Source of the DNA: Neobacillus cucumis
Lineage (GTDB): Bacteria; Bacillota; Bacilli; Bacillales; Cytobacillaceae
Direction of reading: 5' to 3'
Assembly (NCBI RefSeq): GCF_002860255.1
Contig: NZ_PGVE01000102.1
Span: 1-64,000 of the forward strand
DNA: 64,000 bases
The position numbers were made by a program, and so were the translations under genes. A model generated the notes under the pieces. The model worked only from the letters and a program-made list of their open reading frames with translations. It was not told the origin of the DNA and searched no databases. The stretch's first letter is position 1. Each line of letters begins with the position of its first letter. Positions 51,862-61,200 of this stretch are shown here, in pieces.

Positions 51862-52575
51862 ATGACTGGAATCTTAACAGCTCTCGGTTATTTAATGAAA
51901 GAATTTTTATTTCTTGTTTCTTATGTAAAAAATAATGCCTTTCCCCAACCCCTATCTGCTGCTGAAGAAAGAAAATACCTACGGTTGATGGCAGAAGGGG
52001 ATGCGCACGCACGTAATATGTTAATCGAGCACAATTTACGTCTTGTCGCCCATATTGTCAAGAAGTTTGAAAATACTGGCGAGGATTCAGAAGATTTAAT
52101 TTCGATTGGAACGATTGGTTTAATAAAAGCCATTGAGAGCTATTCAGAAGGAAAAGGAACAAAGCTTGCAACCTATGCCGCACGATGTATTGAAAACGAG
52201 ATTTTAATGCACCTAAGAGCACTAAAGAAGACGAAAAAGGATGTTTCCCTGCATGATCCGATTGGCCAGGATAAAGAGGGCAATGAAATCTCATTAATTG
52301 ATGTGTTGAAATCAGAATCCGAAGATGTGGTTGATACGATTCAGCTTAATATGGAACTTGAAAAAATCAAAAAATATATCGAAGTCCTCGATGATAGGGA
52401 AAAGGAAGTAATTATCGGGCGCTTCGGTCTGGACTTAAAAAAAGAAAAAACTCAGAGGGAAATTGCCAAGGAGTTAGGAATCTCGAGAAGCTACGTATCT
52501 AGGATCGAAAAACGAGCATTGATGAAAATGTTCCATGAATTTTACCGTGCAGAGAAAGAACGTAAGAAGAGATAA
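51862..52575 (+). CDS. sigK: Late mother-cell sigma factor pro-SigK, uninterrupted
   Basis: SigK directs late mother-cell transcription in sporulation. The 237-residue protein is complete: a pro-sequence (1-20, ending FLFLVS before [12 protein letters not shown]) to be removed by SpoIVFB, region 2 ([43 protein letters not shown]) and region 4 ([21 protein letters not shown]). The reading frame crosses the place where B. subtilis carries the skin element without a break. A GGGGGTGG ribosome binding site precedes the ATG. Confidence 0.97.
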   Translation: MTGILTALGYLMKEFLFLVSYVKNNAFPQPLSAAEERKYLRLMAEGDAHARNMLIEHNLRLVAHIVKKFENTGEDSEDLISIGTIGLIKAIESYSEGKGTKLATYAARCIENEILMHLRALKKTKKDVSLHDPIGQDKEGNEISLIDVLKSESEDVVDTIQLNMELEKIKKYIEVLDDREKEVIIGRFGLDLKKEKTQREIAKELGISRSYVSRIEKRALMKMFHEFYRAEKERKKR

Positions 52576-52606
52576 CAAAATAAAGAAAATGGTTTAAAAA
52601 ATAGGT

Positions 52607-52636
52607 AGAGCAGGAGTACTTCTCCTGCTCTTTTTG
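52607..52636 (+). terminator. Intrinsic terminator of sigK
   Basis: GAGCAGGAG pairs with CTCCTGCTC around a short loop, followed by five T residues. It can also serve the convergent lipoprotein gene. Confidence 0.9.
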
Positions 52637-52637
52637 T

Positions 52638-53591
52638 TTATTTACCTTCCGTTAGTATATTGTTCCACGTTTTCCCGCCATCAGTGGTTTCATATAAATC
52701 ATTTTTATAAGTGGTAAAGGACATCTGGTTAGTATTCTTCGGATTAACTGCCAAATAAGTAATCGGGTTATCATAGTCTAAAAATGGAATGATTATATTT
52801 GATTGTTTACCGGTTAGAGGGGATAAAGTTTTTAATAGGATCTTCTCATTTTCAACACTAGAAAATAGAATCGAATTCCCATTGAAGGTTAAGGCTGTTA
52901 CCATGAAAGGTTCTGTTACCCGCTTCATCGTGTTGCCATTATCAGTGGAGTAATAAATCCCCGATCGAGTTGACATGGCCATAATATTTCCATTCGTAGG
53001 GTGTACGGCCATCATTCCCATTGAATCCGAGTCAAAATTTTTAAAAGCACTCCTTTTCCAAGTTTTCCCGTTATCGAGAGAATAGTTAACACCTAAACTA
53101 ATATTCTCACTCTGCTTCTCACCAATAACATAAAGACCCTTTCCTGAGTAACTTGCAGCAGTAAAATGAAAGTTAGCTTGATCATAAAAGGCCAGCTTTT
53201 GAAATGTTTTACCCTTATCGCCACTCTTAATTAACCCAAGTGGATCTTTAAAGCTCGTCCCTTTTTGCGGATGGCCGCTGGCAATAAACCCAGACTCAAC
53301 CGCTTGAAACCCGATATAATCATGTTGATTCGTTGTAGTTTTGTACCACCTATTTTCTTTATAAAGTTTTAATCCATCATTACCGGCAACATATAAGCCA
53401 TTATCGTTCCCAGGATATCCAATTCCCCGGATATTTTTCAGTTTAAAAGAACTTGCATCCACAATTTTAAAGGCGGTTTTGTTGTTGCTTACACTCGTTT
53501 CTTTTTGTTTCTCATTTTTATTAGAGCAGCCCGACATGATCAAAAGCACGGAAATAAGAAACGTAAAAAACATTTTAATTTTAAAATTCAT
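52638..53591 (-). CDS. Lipoprotein with Asp-box (BNR/sialidase-type) repeats
   Basis: This is a 317-residue secreted lipoprotein. It has a signal peptide (about 1-21) with lipobox MSGC, Cys22 as the lipid site, a lysine-rich linker, then a predicted beta-propeller. Four Asp-box style segments are visible: SGDKGKTFQKL, SLDNGKTWKRS, STDNGNTMKRV and TTDGGKTWNNI. Families with this layout are often named F510_1955 glycosylhydrolase, but no sialidase active site was recognised, so a binding or scaffold role is as likely. It is 29 bases downstream of a response regulator gene and likely controlled with it. Confidence 0.85.
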   Translation of the reverse strand: MNFKIKMFFTFLISVLLIMSGCSNKNEKQKETSVSNNKTAFKIVDASSFKLKNIRGIGYPGNDNGLYVAGNDGLKLYKENRWYKTTTNQHDYIGFQAVESGFIASGHPQKGTSFKDPLGLIKSGDKGKTFQKLAFYDQANFHFTAASYSGKGLYVIGEKQSENISLGVNYSLDNGKTWKRSAFKNFDSDSMGMMAVHPTNGNIMAMSTRSGIYYSTDNGNTMKRVTEPFMVTALTFNGNSILFSSVENEKILLKTLSPLTGKQSNIIIPFLDYDNPITYLAVNPKNTNQMSFTTYKNDLYETTDGGKTWNNILTEGK

Positions 53592-53620
53592 GTTTTCCTC
53601 CTATAAGACTTCTTATAAAA

Positions 53621-54316
53621 CTATGAGTTAGTAGTTTTGGATTCCTTATCCATCCACTTATACCCCACTCCCCATACGGTTGTCAAATATTCATCCACAG
53701 CAAAACCAGCCTTACGTAATTTATCACGTAAATTTCTTACATGGGAGTCAATGGTTCTATCTTCCGTCATAGCAGCGTAGCCCCATATGGTCGTTAAAAG
53801 ATGCTCACGAGTAAATACCTTATTCCGATTTTTTAATAAAAGGGCCAGCAAGGAAAATTCCTTTGGAGTGACGGACACTTGCTGTTGTTTATATGTCACC
53901 TGAAAGGATTCTTCATTTAGACTAAGTCCATTAAAGGAGAGTAAACCATTTGGAATGCGGTTCCGTCTTAAAACCGCTTCAATCCTTGCAATCAATTCTT
54001 CTTCATCAAATGGCTTTGAAATATAATCATCTGCCCCCATATTTAATCCTTTAATAATATCGACTTTTTCACTACGGGCCGTTAACATAATAATTGGAAT
54101 ATCCCACTTTTTTCTGATCTCTTCACATGCTTCCCATCCGTTCATTTCTGGCATCATAACATCTAATAAAAGGAGATCTGCCCTTTCCTTCAGCAAGTAT
54201 TGAATCGCATCTCTTGCTGAGGTCCTTTTTATACACAGATATCCCCTCGGTGTGAGATAAAGGGAGAGTAAATCGAGCATTCTTGATTCATCATCAACAA
54301 GTAAAATCTTTGCCAC
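53621..54316 (-). CDS. OmpR/PhoB-family response regulator
   Basis: A 231-residue DNA-binding response regulator: receiver domain (1-120) with the acidic pair DD at 8-9 in LLVDDESR, the phosphoacceptor Asp in LLLLDVMMPEMNG, Thr in IMLTARS and Lys in ISKPFDEEEL, then a winged-helix domain (about 130-228, with TIDSHVRNLRDKLRKAG and VWGVGYKW). GTG start with AGGAGTG upstream. No sensor kinase gene lies next to it, so its partner must be elsewhere or it is an orphan. Confidence 0.93.
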   Translation of the reverse strand: MAKILLVDDESRMLDLLSLYLTPRGYLCIKRTSARDAIQYLLKERADLLLLDVMMPEMNGWEACEEIRKKWDIPIIMLTARSEKVDIIKGLNMGADDYISKPFDEEELIARIEAVLRRNRIPNGLLSFNGLSLNEESFQVTYKQQQVSVTPKEFSLLALLLKNRNKVFTREHLLTTIWGYAAMTEDRTIDSHVRNLRDKLRKAGFAVDEYLTTVWGVGYKWMDKESKTTNS

Positions 54317-54493
54317 CTGTTTTTCACTCCTGCCTTTTCAATCTTGTTAAAATTATACTACAAATAAGACAAATTTTATTTGTATTTATGAGGACATACC
54401 CTACATAAGCCATTTTTATTACAAGCACAAAGTAAGAGAATTTTTTATAAAAACGATTATAATGAAAAGGTACATATTTAGAGGAGGACAAAC

Positions 54494-56293
54494 ATGACCG
54501 CAACTACATATTCAGAAGTCTGGAACCTTGATGTTTTTTTCCCTGGGGGAAGCCTTTCCGAGGAGCTGGAAAAGTTCCTGGTTGAAACGGAGGAAAGTAT
54601 CCAAGGATTTGAAGTAAAGGTAAATAATTGGGTACCGATGAATTCAACTGCTGACGCTCAATATCTTCAGGAACTCCTTAGTGATTTAGAGGAAGCAGCA
54701 AAGAAATTAACTCATGCAGGGGCATTCATTGGCTGTTTATTAGCACAAAACACGAAAGATAAAAAGGCTTATTCACTTGATGCAAAAATAACTAGTATGG
54801 GGGCTGTATTCCAAACAGCATTAGGTTCGCTCGATCATCATTTAACAACTATTGATAATGCTGTCTGGGAGCAAATAGTTGCTTCTGAGCCATTAAAAGA
54901 ACTTAGTTTCGTATTATCGGAGAGCCGAGAAAAGGCTAAAGACAAACTATCAAAAGAGGAAGAGGCTCTAATCAGCACACTTGAAGTGGACGGATATCAT
55001 AGTTGGGGACAATTGTATGATTTAATTGTAAGTAAAATAAAAATCCCCTTTGAGGAAAATGAGGAGGAAGTACAGCTTTCCGTTGGACAAGCCTTTAACA
55101 AATTCTCGAATCCTGACCGTGAAGTTCGGGCTTCGGTTTTTAAAAATTGGGAACAAGCTTGGGAAAACCAAGCCGACATTCTTGCAAAAACCTTGAACCA
55201 TTTGGCAGGTTTCCGGTTAAGCGTCTATCAAAAACGCGGTTGGGAGAATGTCTTAAAAGAACCGCTCAGCATCAACCGGATGCAAAAAGTGACGTTGGAA
55301 ACCATGTGGGCAGTTATTTCCGAACATAAACAAAAGCTCGTTGATTATTTAGAGAGAAAGGCTAAACTGTTAGGTCTTGAGAAGTTAAGCTGGTTTGACT
55401 TGGATGCCCCATACGGAAATACAGAATCAAAAGTAAGCTACCAAGAGGGAGCCCAATTTATTGAACAGAACTTTGGCCTTTTTGGTGAGAAGCTGGCAAC
55501 ATTTACACAGCATGCTTTTTGTAACCGGTGGATTGAAGCAGAAGATCGTCCTGGAAAAGCACCGGGTGGTTTTTGTACCTATCTTCCTGAGAACGAACAA
55601 TCGCGGATTTTTATGACGTACTCTGGTACACCTTCAAATGTTTCTACATTAGCGCATGAGCTCGGACATGCTTTTCATTCCTATGCGATGAAAGACGTCC
55701 CATTTCTTAATTGTAATTATGCCATGAATGTAGCGGAAACTGCCTCTACCTTTGCCGAAATGATCGTTGCGGATGCTGCGGTTAAAAACGCAAAGAATGA
55801 AGAAGAAAAGCTTGTTCTATTGGATGATAAAATTCAGCGCACTGTCGCCCTGCTCATGAATATTCATGCCCGCTTCTTATTTGAAACTAGTTTTTATGAG
55901 GAGAGGAAACTTGGAACGGTTTCAACTGATCGCATCAATGAATTGATGTTAGTTGCACAAAAAGAGGCTTATGCTAATGCATTAGAAGAATATCATCCTC
56001 TATTCTGGGCTTCGAAACTGCACTTTTTTATCACGGATGTACCTTTTTATAACTTCCCTTATACATTTGGCTATCTATTCTCATTAGGCATTTATGCTCA
56101 GGCACTTGAAGAAGGGAAAGGGTATGAAGAAAAATATATGGCCCTATTAAGGGACACAGCTTCTATGACCGTAGAAGATTTAGCCCAGAAACATTTACAG
56201 GTGGATTTGACTCAAAAAGACTTCTGGGAGAAAGCAGTCGGGATTTGCCTTACTGACATTGATGAGTTTTTAGAACTTACTGAAAGTAAATAA
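54494..56293 (+). CDS. M3-family oligoendopeptidase (PepF type)
   Basis: A cytoplasmic zinc metallopeptidase that cuts short peptides. The 599 residues carry the zinc motif HELGHAFHS and a downstream Glu in NVAETASTFAEM, within the M3 (thimet/PepF) fold. The N-terminal half is the helical PepF domain. AGAGGAGG precedes the ATG. Flanked by the response regulator (divergent) and the small-gene cluster; no operon partner on its strand. Confidence 0.93.
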   Translation: MTATTYSEVWNLDVFFPGGSLSEELEKFLVETEESIQGFEVKVNNWVPMNSTADAQYLQELLSDLEEAAKKLTHAGAFIGCLLAQNTKDKKAYSLDAKITSMGAVFQTALGSLDHHLTTIDNAVWEQIVASEPLKELSFVLSESREKAKDKLSKEEEALISTLEVDGYHSWGQLYDLIVSKIKIPFEENEEEVQLSVGQAFNKFSNPDREVRASVFKNWEQAWENQADILAKTLNHLAGFRLSVYQKRGWENVLKEPLSINRMQKVTLETMWAVISEHKQKLVDYLERKAKLLGLEKLSWFDLDAPYGNTESKVSYQEGAQFIEQNFGLFGEKLATFTQHAFCNRWIEAEDRPGKAPGGFCTYLPENEQSRIFMTYSGTPSNVSTLAHELGHAFHSYAMKDVPFLNCNYAMNVAETASTFAEMIVADAAVKNAKNEEEKLVLLDDKIQRTVALLMNIHARFLFETSFYEERKLGTVSTDRINELMLVAQKEAYANALEEYHPLFWASKLHFFITDVPFYNFPYTFGYLFSLGIYAQALEEGKGYEEKYMALLRDTASMTVEDLAQKHLQVDLTQKDFWEKAVGICLTDIDEFLELTESK

Positions 56294-56310
56294 TTTTCAG
56301 CTAATAAAAT

Positions 56311-56346
56311 AAGCATTGGCTTGAATCAGCCAATGCTCCTTCATTT
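56311..56346. terminator. Bidirectional terminator of pepF-type gene and small gene
   Basis: A 10-bp perfect stem (AGCATTGGCT with AGCCAATGCT) lies between the peptidase stop and the stop of the 26-codon minus-strand gene, with T-rich flanks, better on the minus side. Confidence 0.72.
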
Positions 56347-56426
56347 TATTCCACACTAATTTCAGCTGAAATTACGCATCCGATTGCCCCCGCTATCACG
56401 AGCACCATAACAACCATAAACATCAT
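56346..56426 (-). CDS. Possible 26-residue membrane peptide
   Basis: The minus strand encodes MMFMVVMVLVIAGAIGCVIS followed by AEISVE, a single membrane helix with a short acidic tail. AAGGGGTGGAG lies just before the ATG pair, and a hairpin terminator follows the stop. Family not recognised. Short hydrophobic frames can arise by chance, but the ribosome binding site and terminator support a real gene. Confidence 0.5.
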   Translation of the reverse strand: MMFMVVMVLVIAGAIGCVISAEISVE

Positions 56427-56528
56427 GTTCTCCACCCCTTAGAGATCTGTTAGTTTCTAATTTGAATTTATCATATTTTCACAGTATCAATCGAAAGGAA
56501 TAGTGAACATTTTGTTAACTCTGTCAGC

Positions 56529-56585
56529 TTACTTTTTGGCCATTCGTTTAAAAATTAATGATAAAAATAAAGTGTGCAACGGCAT
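56529..56585 (-). CDS. Possible 18-residue peptide resembling a YrzI N-terminus
   Basis: GGGGAGGT precedes an ATG that opens MPLHTLFLSLIFKRMAKK and then stops. The hydrophobic-then-basic pattern is like the first 16 residues of the YrzI proteins upstream (MTLNILFLTITIHKRK). It may be a truncated third copy or a separate micropeptide. Confidence 0.4.
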   Translation of the reverse strand: MPLHTLFLSLIFKRMAKK

Positions 56586-56618
56586 AGTCGTTTTTACCTC
56601 CCCAATCTCACATGTTAA

Positions 56619-56681
56619 CTAGGTGGAATCCTTCATACCCCATAAGCTTGCCCTGCGTCCTTGAATTAGATAAAACATCAT
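56619..56681 (-). CDS. Doubtful 20-residue frame
   Basis: AAAGGTGG lies before an ATG pair opening MMFYLIQGRRASLWGMKDST. No family resemblance was seen. The ribosome binding site is its only support. Confidence 0.22.
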   Translation of the reverse strand: MMFYLIQGRRASLWGMKDST

Positions 56682-56723
56682 TTGTAAAACCACCTTTCTT
56701 TTTGTTTTTTGATTACAAACCCA

Positions 56724-56864
56724 TTACATGATCCGGTACATAGATATTTGCCGGTCTTTGTTTTGTTCATAAAGCTTTTCAACTATCTCTTGATGTTCAG
56801 CTTCTTGGCTGCTTATTTTGCGTTTATGGATGGTTATTGTTAAAAATAGGATATTTAGTGTCAT
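56724..56864 (-). CDS. YrzI family small protein, copy 1
   Basis: A 46-residue protein on the minus strand: hydrophobic start MTLNILFLTITIHKRKISSQ, a charged helix (EAEHQEIVEKLYEQNK) and the end DRQISMYRIM. The pattern is that of the YrzI family of Bacillus, whose function is unknown. AAAGGATG precedes the ATG. It is 29 bases downstream of copy 2 and ends with nearly the same residues. Confidence 0.82.
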   Translation of the reverse strand: MTLNILFLTITIHKRKISSQEAEHQEIVEKLYEQNKDRQISMYRIM

Positions 56865-56893
56865 TTTGTTTCACATCCTTTATAAAGCAAACT

Positions 56894-57034
56894 TTACATA
56901 TAATGATACATAGATATTTGCCGGTCTTTGCTGTCTTCGTAAAGCTTTTCGATTAATTCCTGGCTGGTTACTTCTTCGAAACTTACATTTCGTTTTTTGA
57001 TGGTTATCGAGAAAAATAAAATATTCAGGGTCAT
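56894..57034 (-). CDS. YrzI family small protein, copy 2
   Basis: A 46-residue paralogue of the gene downstream: MTLNILFFSITIKKRNVSFE, then QELIEKLYEDSKDRQISMYHYM. The two copies share the N-terminus and the KLYE...KDRQISMY tail, and their DNA is also alike over the last 40 bases. AAGGAGGTG is a strong ribosome binding site. A tandem duplication is the simplest explanation. Confidence 0.84.
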   Translation of the reverse strand: MTLNILFFSITIKKRNVSFEEVTSQELIEKLYEDSKDRQISMYHYM

Positions 57035-57125
57035 ATAAACACCTCCTTATAATCAATTTTCTAGGAAACTCCCTAAACTACAGATAAACTGGTACTGCTC
57101 CAATGCCTGCAGTTTTACCTTATGC

Positions 57126-57255
57126 AATACATATCCAAATGGCTCGTAAAAAGGGCACAAAAAGGCCGCAGAAAGAAATCCCCTGCGGCCAGCCCCTCAT
57201 TTTGGGCACAAAAATACCGCAAGGCACCATTCTCCCTGCGGCATGGATATGTATT
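57126..57255. repeat. Structured element: tandem terminator hairpins inside an inverted repeat
   Basis: AATACATATCCA (57126-57137) and TGGATATGTATT (57244-57255) are perfect complements and enclose two hairpins, GGCCGCAG/CTGCGGCC (57164-57171, 57183-57190) and a 9-bp stem with two wobbles (57216-57224, 57234-57242). Each hairpin is preceded on the plus strand by the same GGGCACAAAAA (57153-57163 and 57204-57214), so on the minus strand each ends in ATTTTTG or CTTTTTG, like an intrinsic terminator. The whole could fold as a four-way structure. Confidence 0.75.
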
Positions 57256-57278
57256 ATCACTTTACACTATAGGAAGTG

Positions 57279-57392
57279 CTAAGCAATCCATTCCAATCTG
57301 GTCGAATGCGTGATATTTAGATCTAAAGGTTTCATGTTGTTTCCCGGTAGTACGGCTGGTGTATAAGTTGCTCTAACTAACATCATTTTCAT
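57279..57392 (-). CDS. Unknown 37-residue protein with its own promoter and terminators
   Basis: The minus strand encodes MKMMLVRATYTPAVLPGNNM followed by KPLDLNITHSTRLEWIA. AAAGGAGG lies three bases before the first ATG and nine before the third codon (also ATG), so the true start may be Met3. No signal peptide, membrane helix or known motif was seen. A near-consensus promoter (57427-57455) and a tandem terminator pair (57153-57242) frame it, which strongly suggests a dedicated transcript. It could be a peptide gene or a small RNA with an embedded frame. Confidence 0.68.
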   Translation of the reverse strand: MKMMLVRATYTPAVLPGNNMKPLDLNITHSTRLEWIA

Positions 57393-57426
57393 CGACCTCC
57401 TTTGGAATATTTCACTTCATATGGTA

Positions 57427-57455
57427 ATTATATCCACGCTAACTAACTTTGTAAA
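57427..57455 (-). promoter_or_regulatory. Strong SigA promoter of the 37-residue gene
   Basis: TTTACA, a 17-base spacer and TATAAT are on the minus strand; the expected start is near 57420, about 28 bases before the ATG. Confidence 0.82.
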
Positions 57456-57469
57456 CCTTTTTTACAAAG
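57447..57469. promoter_or_regulatory. Operator-like inverted repeat over the -35
   Basis: CTTTGTAAA, CCTTT, TTTACAAAG is a perfect 9-bp inverted repeat with a five-base spacer. One arm contains the -35 box of the promoter at 57427-57455, so a dimeric repressor bound here would block it. The site does not match Rex, Fur, PerR or LexA consensus as remembered. Confidence 0.55.
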
Positions 57470-57508
57470 ATTTCTAAAAATAAGTAAAGTGCCCTTTTTT
57501 AGGATTAA

Positions 57509-57540
57509 TAAAAAAGCGCCCCGAAAAAATTCGGGACGCT
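57509..57540 (-). terminator. Intrinsic terminator of the mtnN-mccAB-yrhC operon
   Basis: AGCGTCCCGAA pairs with TTCGGGGCGCT (one wobble) and six T residues follow on the minus strand. Confidence 0.88.
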
Positions 57541-57546
57541 TGCAGT

Positions 57547-57801
57547 TTAGTTATATAAATCTTGATTATCATCCATTTCCAACAGCTTCATTTGGCATTG
57601 CTTATATTGAATAAAAAACAAAATTGACAAAGCGATAAAGGATGTGGAAGAAAGAACCATCGTATTTACGGCAAGTTCGTTTTTTGCATCAACAGGAATA
57701 ATAACACCTAAATAGAAAAAGATCCCAACAGCCAATAAGACAGTTCCGAAACGTTTACAATCAATCATTTTCTCATTCAAAACCTTCATTTGCTGCTTCA
57801 C
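57547..57801 (-). CDS. yrhC: YrhC-like membrane protein
   Basis: An 84-residue protein with two membrane helices (about 17-37 and 46-65) and charged ends. It lies last in the mtnN-mccA-mccB operon, the place of B. subtilis yrhC. Function unknown; the context suggests sulfur metabolism. GTG start with AGGTGA six bases upstream. Confidence 0.85.
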   Translation of the reverse strand: MKQQMKVLNEKMIDCKRFGTVLLAVGIFFYLGVIIPVDAKNELAVNTMVLSSTSFIALSILFFIQYKQCQMKLLEMDDNQDLYN

Positions 57802-57880
57802 TACTTATCACCTGTCTTTCTTAAAATCTACTAACCTACTTTACCATAGAAAAAGCGACTAAACAGTATGTAAATATTAG

Positions 57881-57931
57881 AAAAGGTGACAGGCACCATG
57901 TGAAAATTTCACATGGTGCCTGTCACCTTTT
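57881..57931. repeat. Long perfect palindrome, likely bidirectional terminator
   Basis: Bases 57881-57905 and 57907-57931 are exact complements around one central base, with A residues outside on one side and T on the other. It lies between mccB and yrhC. The core GGTGACAGGCACC is a motif that recurs in intergenic palindromes of Bacillus-type genomes. Confidence 0.87.
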
Positions 57932-57943
57932 GTTGTTTTGTGA

Positions 57944-60002
<2,059 letters not shown>

Positions 60003-60018
60003 TGCTTCACCCCTAGTA

Positions 60019-60714
60019 CTATTTTAATGCAGCTACCATTTTCATAACCAAAGTAGCAGAATTAGTTGCTGCTTTGTCAATAAATTGATCAAAAGAGATT
60101 TCAGACTCTTTACCGGCAATATCAGAAAGTGAACGAATAATGACAAATGGTACTCCGAAACGGTGAGCCACTTGAGCAATGGCTGCAGCCTCCATTTCAA
60201 CTGCCTGTAAATCATGGAATTTAGACCGGACAAACTCCACTCGCGCTGGATCTTCCATAAAAGAATCACCTGTTACGATTAACCCCTTACCTATTTGAAA
60301 ATTATCAAGGTCTTTTGCAGCTGATTCAGCAGCAGCTATTAATTTGTCATCTGCTAAAAAGGCAGCAGGCAGCTGTGGCACCTGGCCATATTCATATCCA
60401 AAGGCAGTAACGTCAACATCATGATGGCGGACTTCCGTGGAAATAACCGCATCTCCAACATTTAAAGTAGGGTTAAAGCCTCCGGCCGAACCCGTGTTGA
60501 TAATACAATCAGGCTTATATTTTTCAAGCAGAATGGTAGTGGACATGGCTGCATTAACTTTCCCTATTCCCGACCGAAGCAAAATAACTTTTGCACCATG
60601 CATGCTGCCAAATGTAAACTCACAGCCTGCAATGGTTTCTTGCGTTTGGTCTTTAATATTATCTCTTAATAAAGTGACTTCTTCTTCCATTGCTCCAATG
60701 ATTGCAATCTTCAT
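60019..60714 (-). CDS. mtnN: 5'-methylthioadenosine/S-adenosylhomocysteine nucleosidase
   Basis: MtnN removes adenine from methylthioadenosine and S-adenosylhomocysteine, releasing S-ribosylhomocysteine for recycling. The 231 residues show IIGAMEEEV (catalytic Glu), [12 protein letters not shown] and RSLSDIAG (catalytic Asp). AGAGGT precedes the ATG. In B. subtilis a yrrT methyltransferase gene lies just upstream; it is absent here. Confidence 0.96.
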   Translation of the reverse strand: MKIAIIGAMEEEVTLLRDNIKDQTQETIAGCEFTFGSMHGAKVILLRSGIGKVNAAMSTTILLEKYKPDCIINTGSAGGFNPTLNVGDAVISTEVRHHDVDVTAFGYEYGQVPQLPAAFLADDKLIAAAESAAKDLDNFQIGKGLIVTGDSFMEDPARVEFVRSKFHDLQAVEMEAAAIAQVAHRFGVPFVIIRSLSDIAGKESEISFDQFIDKAATNSATLVMKMVAALK

Positions 60715-60964
60715 AAATGTACCTCTTTCTTCTTTTCAGCCTGCAATTAACCGGACAGACAACAAATTTACTTTAGAATGGGATTGTTTTATTGTATTCA
60801 TATATGTTTGGTCAGGTTAGTAAGGCATTGGTTTTTATTTTTACGATTTTACGATTATAATCTTCCTCTGATTCCTGCATCGTATCCGCAAACCCTATTC
60901 TATCACAGCATTTGTACACGGCCATAAAATTTACTAAAATGAACATAGGAAAGGGGAAATTTAA

Positions 60965-61168
60965 ATGAATTTTCAACTCGATTTTATTGAGGATAAAGTG
61001 GAGTTCTTCGAAGCGAGTAATTTAAAGACATTACAGAAAAAGATTGAGTCACAAATTGATGAGAATCGTGCCATTATGCTCTCCGTCCACTCCGTTTCCC
61101 ATCAAATGCATGTGAATGAAAACGGACAGACCTATTTTACAGCAGTGGTGCATTTTAAAAAGAAATAG
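60965..61168 (+). CDS. yrzA: YrzA family protein (DUF2536)
   Basis: A 67-residue protein of unknown function on the plus strand, in the place of B. subtilis yrzA between yrrS and the mtnN operon. It starts MNFQLDFIEDKVEFFEASNL and has the conserved IMLSVHSVSHQM segment. GGAAAGGGG precedes the ATG. Confidence 0.87.
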   Translation: MNFQLDFIEDKVEFFEASNLKTLQKKIESQIDENRAIMLSVHSVSHQMHVNENGQTYFTAVVHFKKK

Positions 61169-61195
61169 GATGATGCCCTTAGGGCACCATCCTAT
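61167..61195. terminator. Hairpin between yrzA and yrrS
   Basis: AGGATGGTGCCC pairs on the minus strand with GGGCATCATCCT (one wobble). It sits between the convergent genes; T runs are poor. Confidence 0.58.
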
Positions 61196-61200
61196 CTTTA

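Noticed and set aside
60840-60890. TATAAT box before the mtnN operon
   Set aside because: No -35 box lies at 16-18 bases on either strand, so it was not called a promoter.
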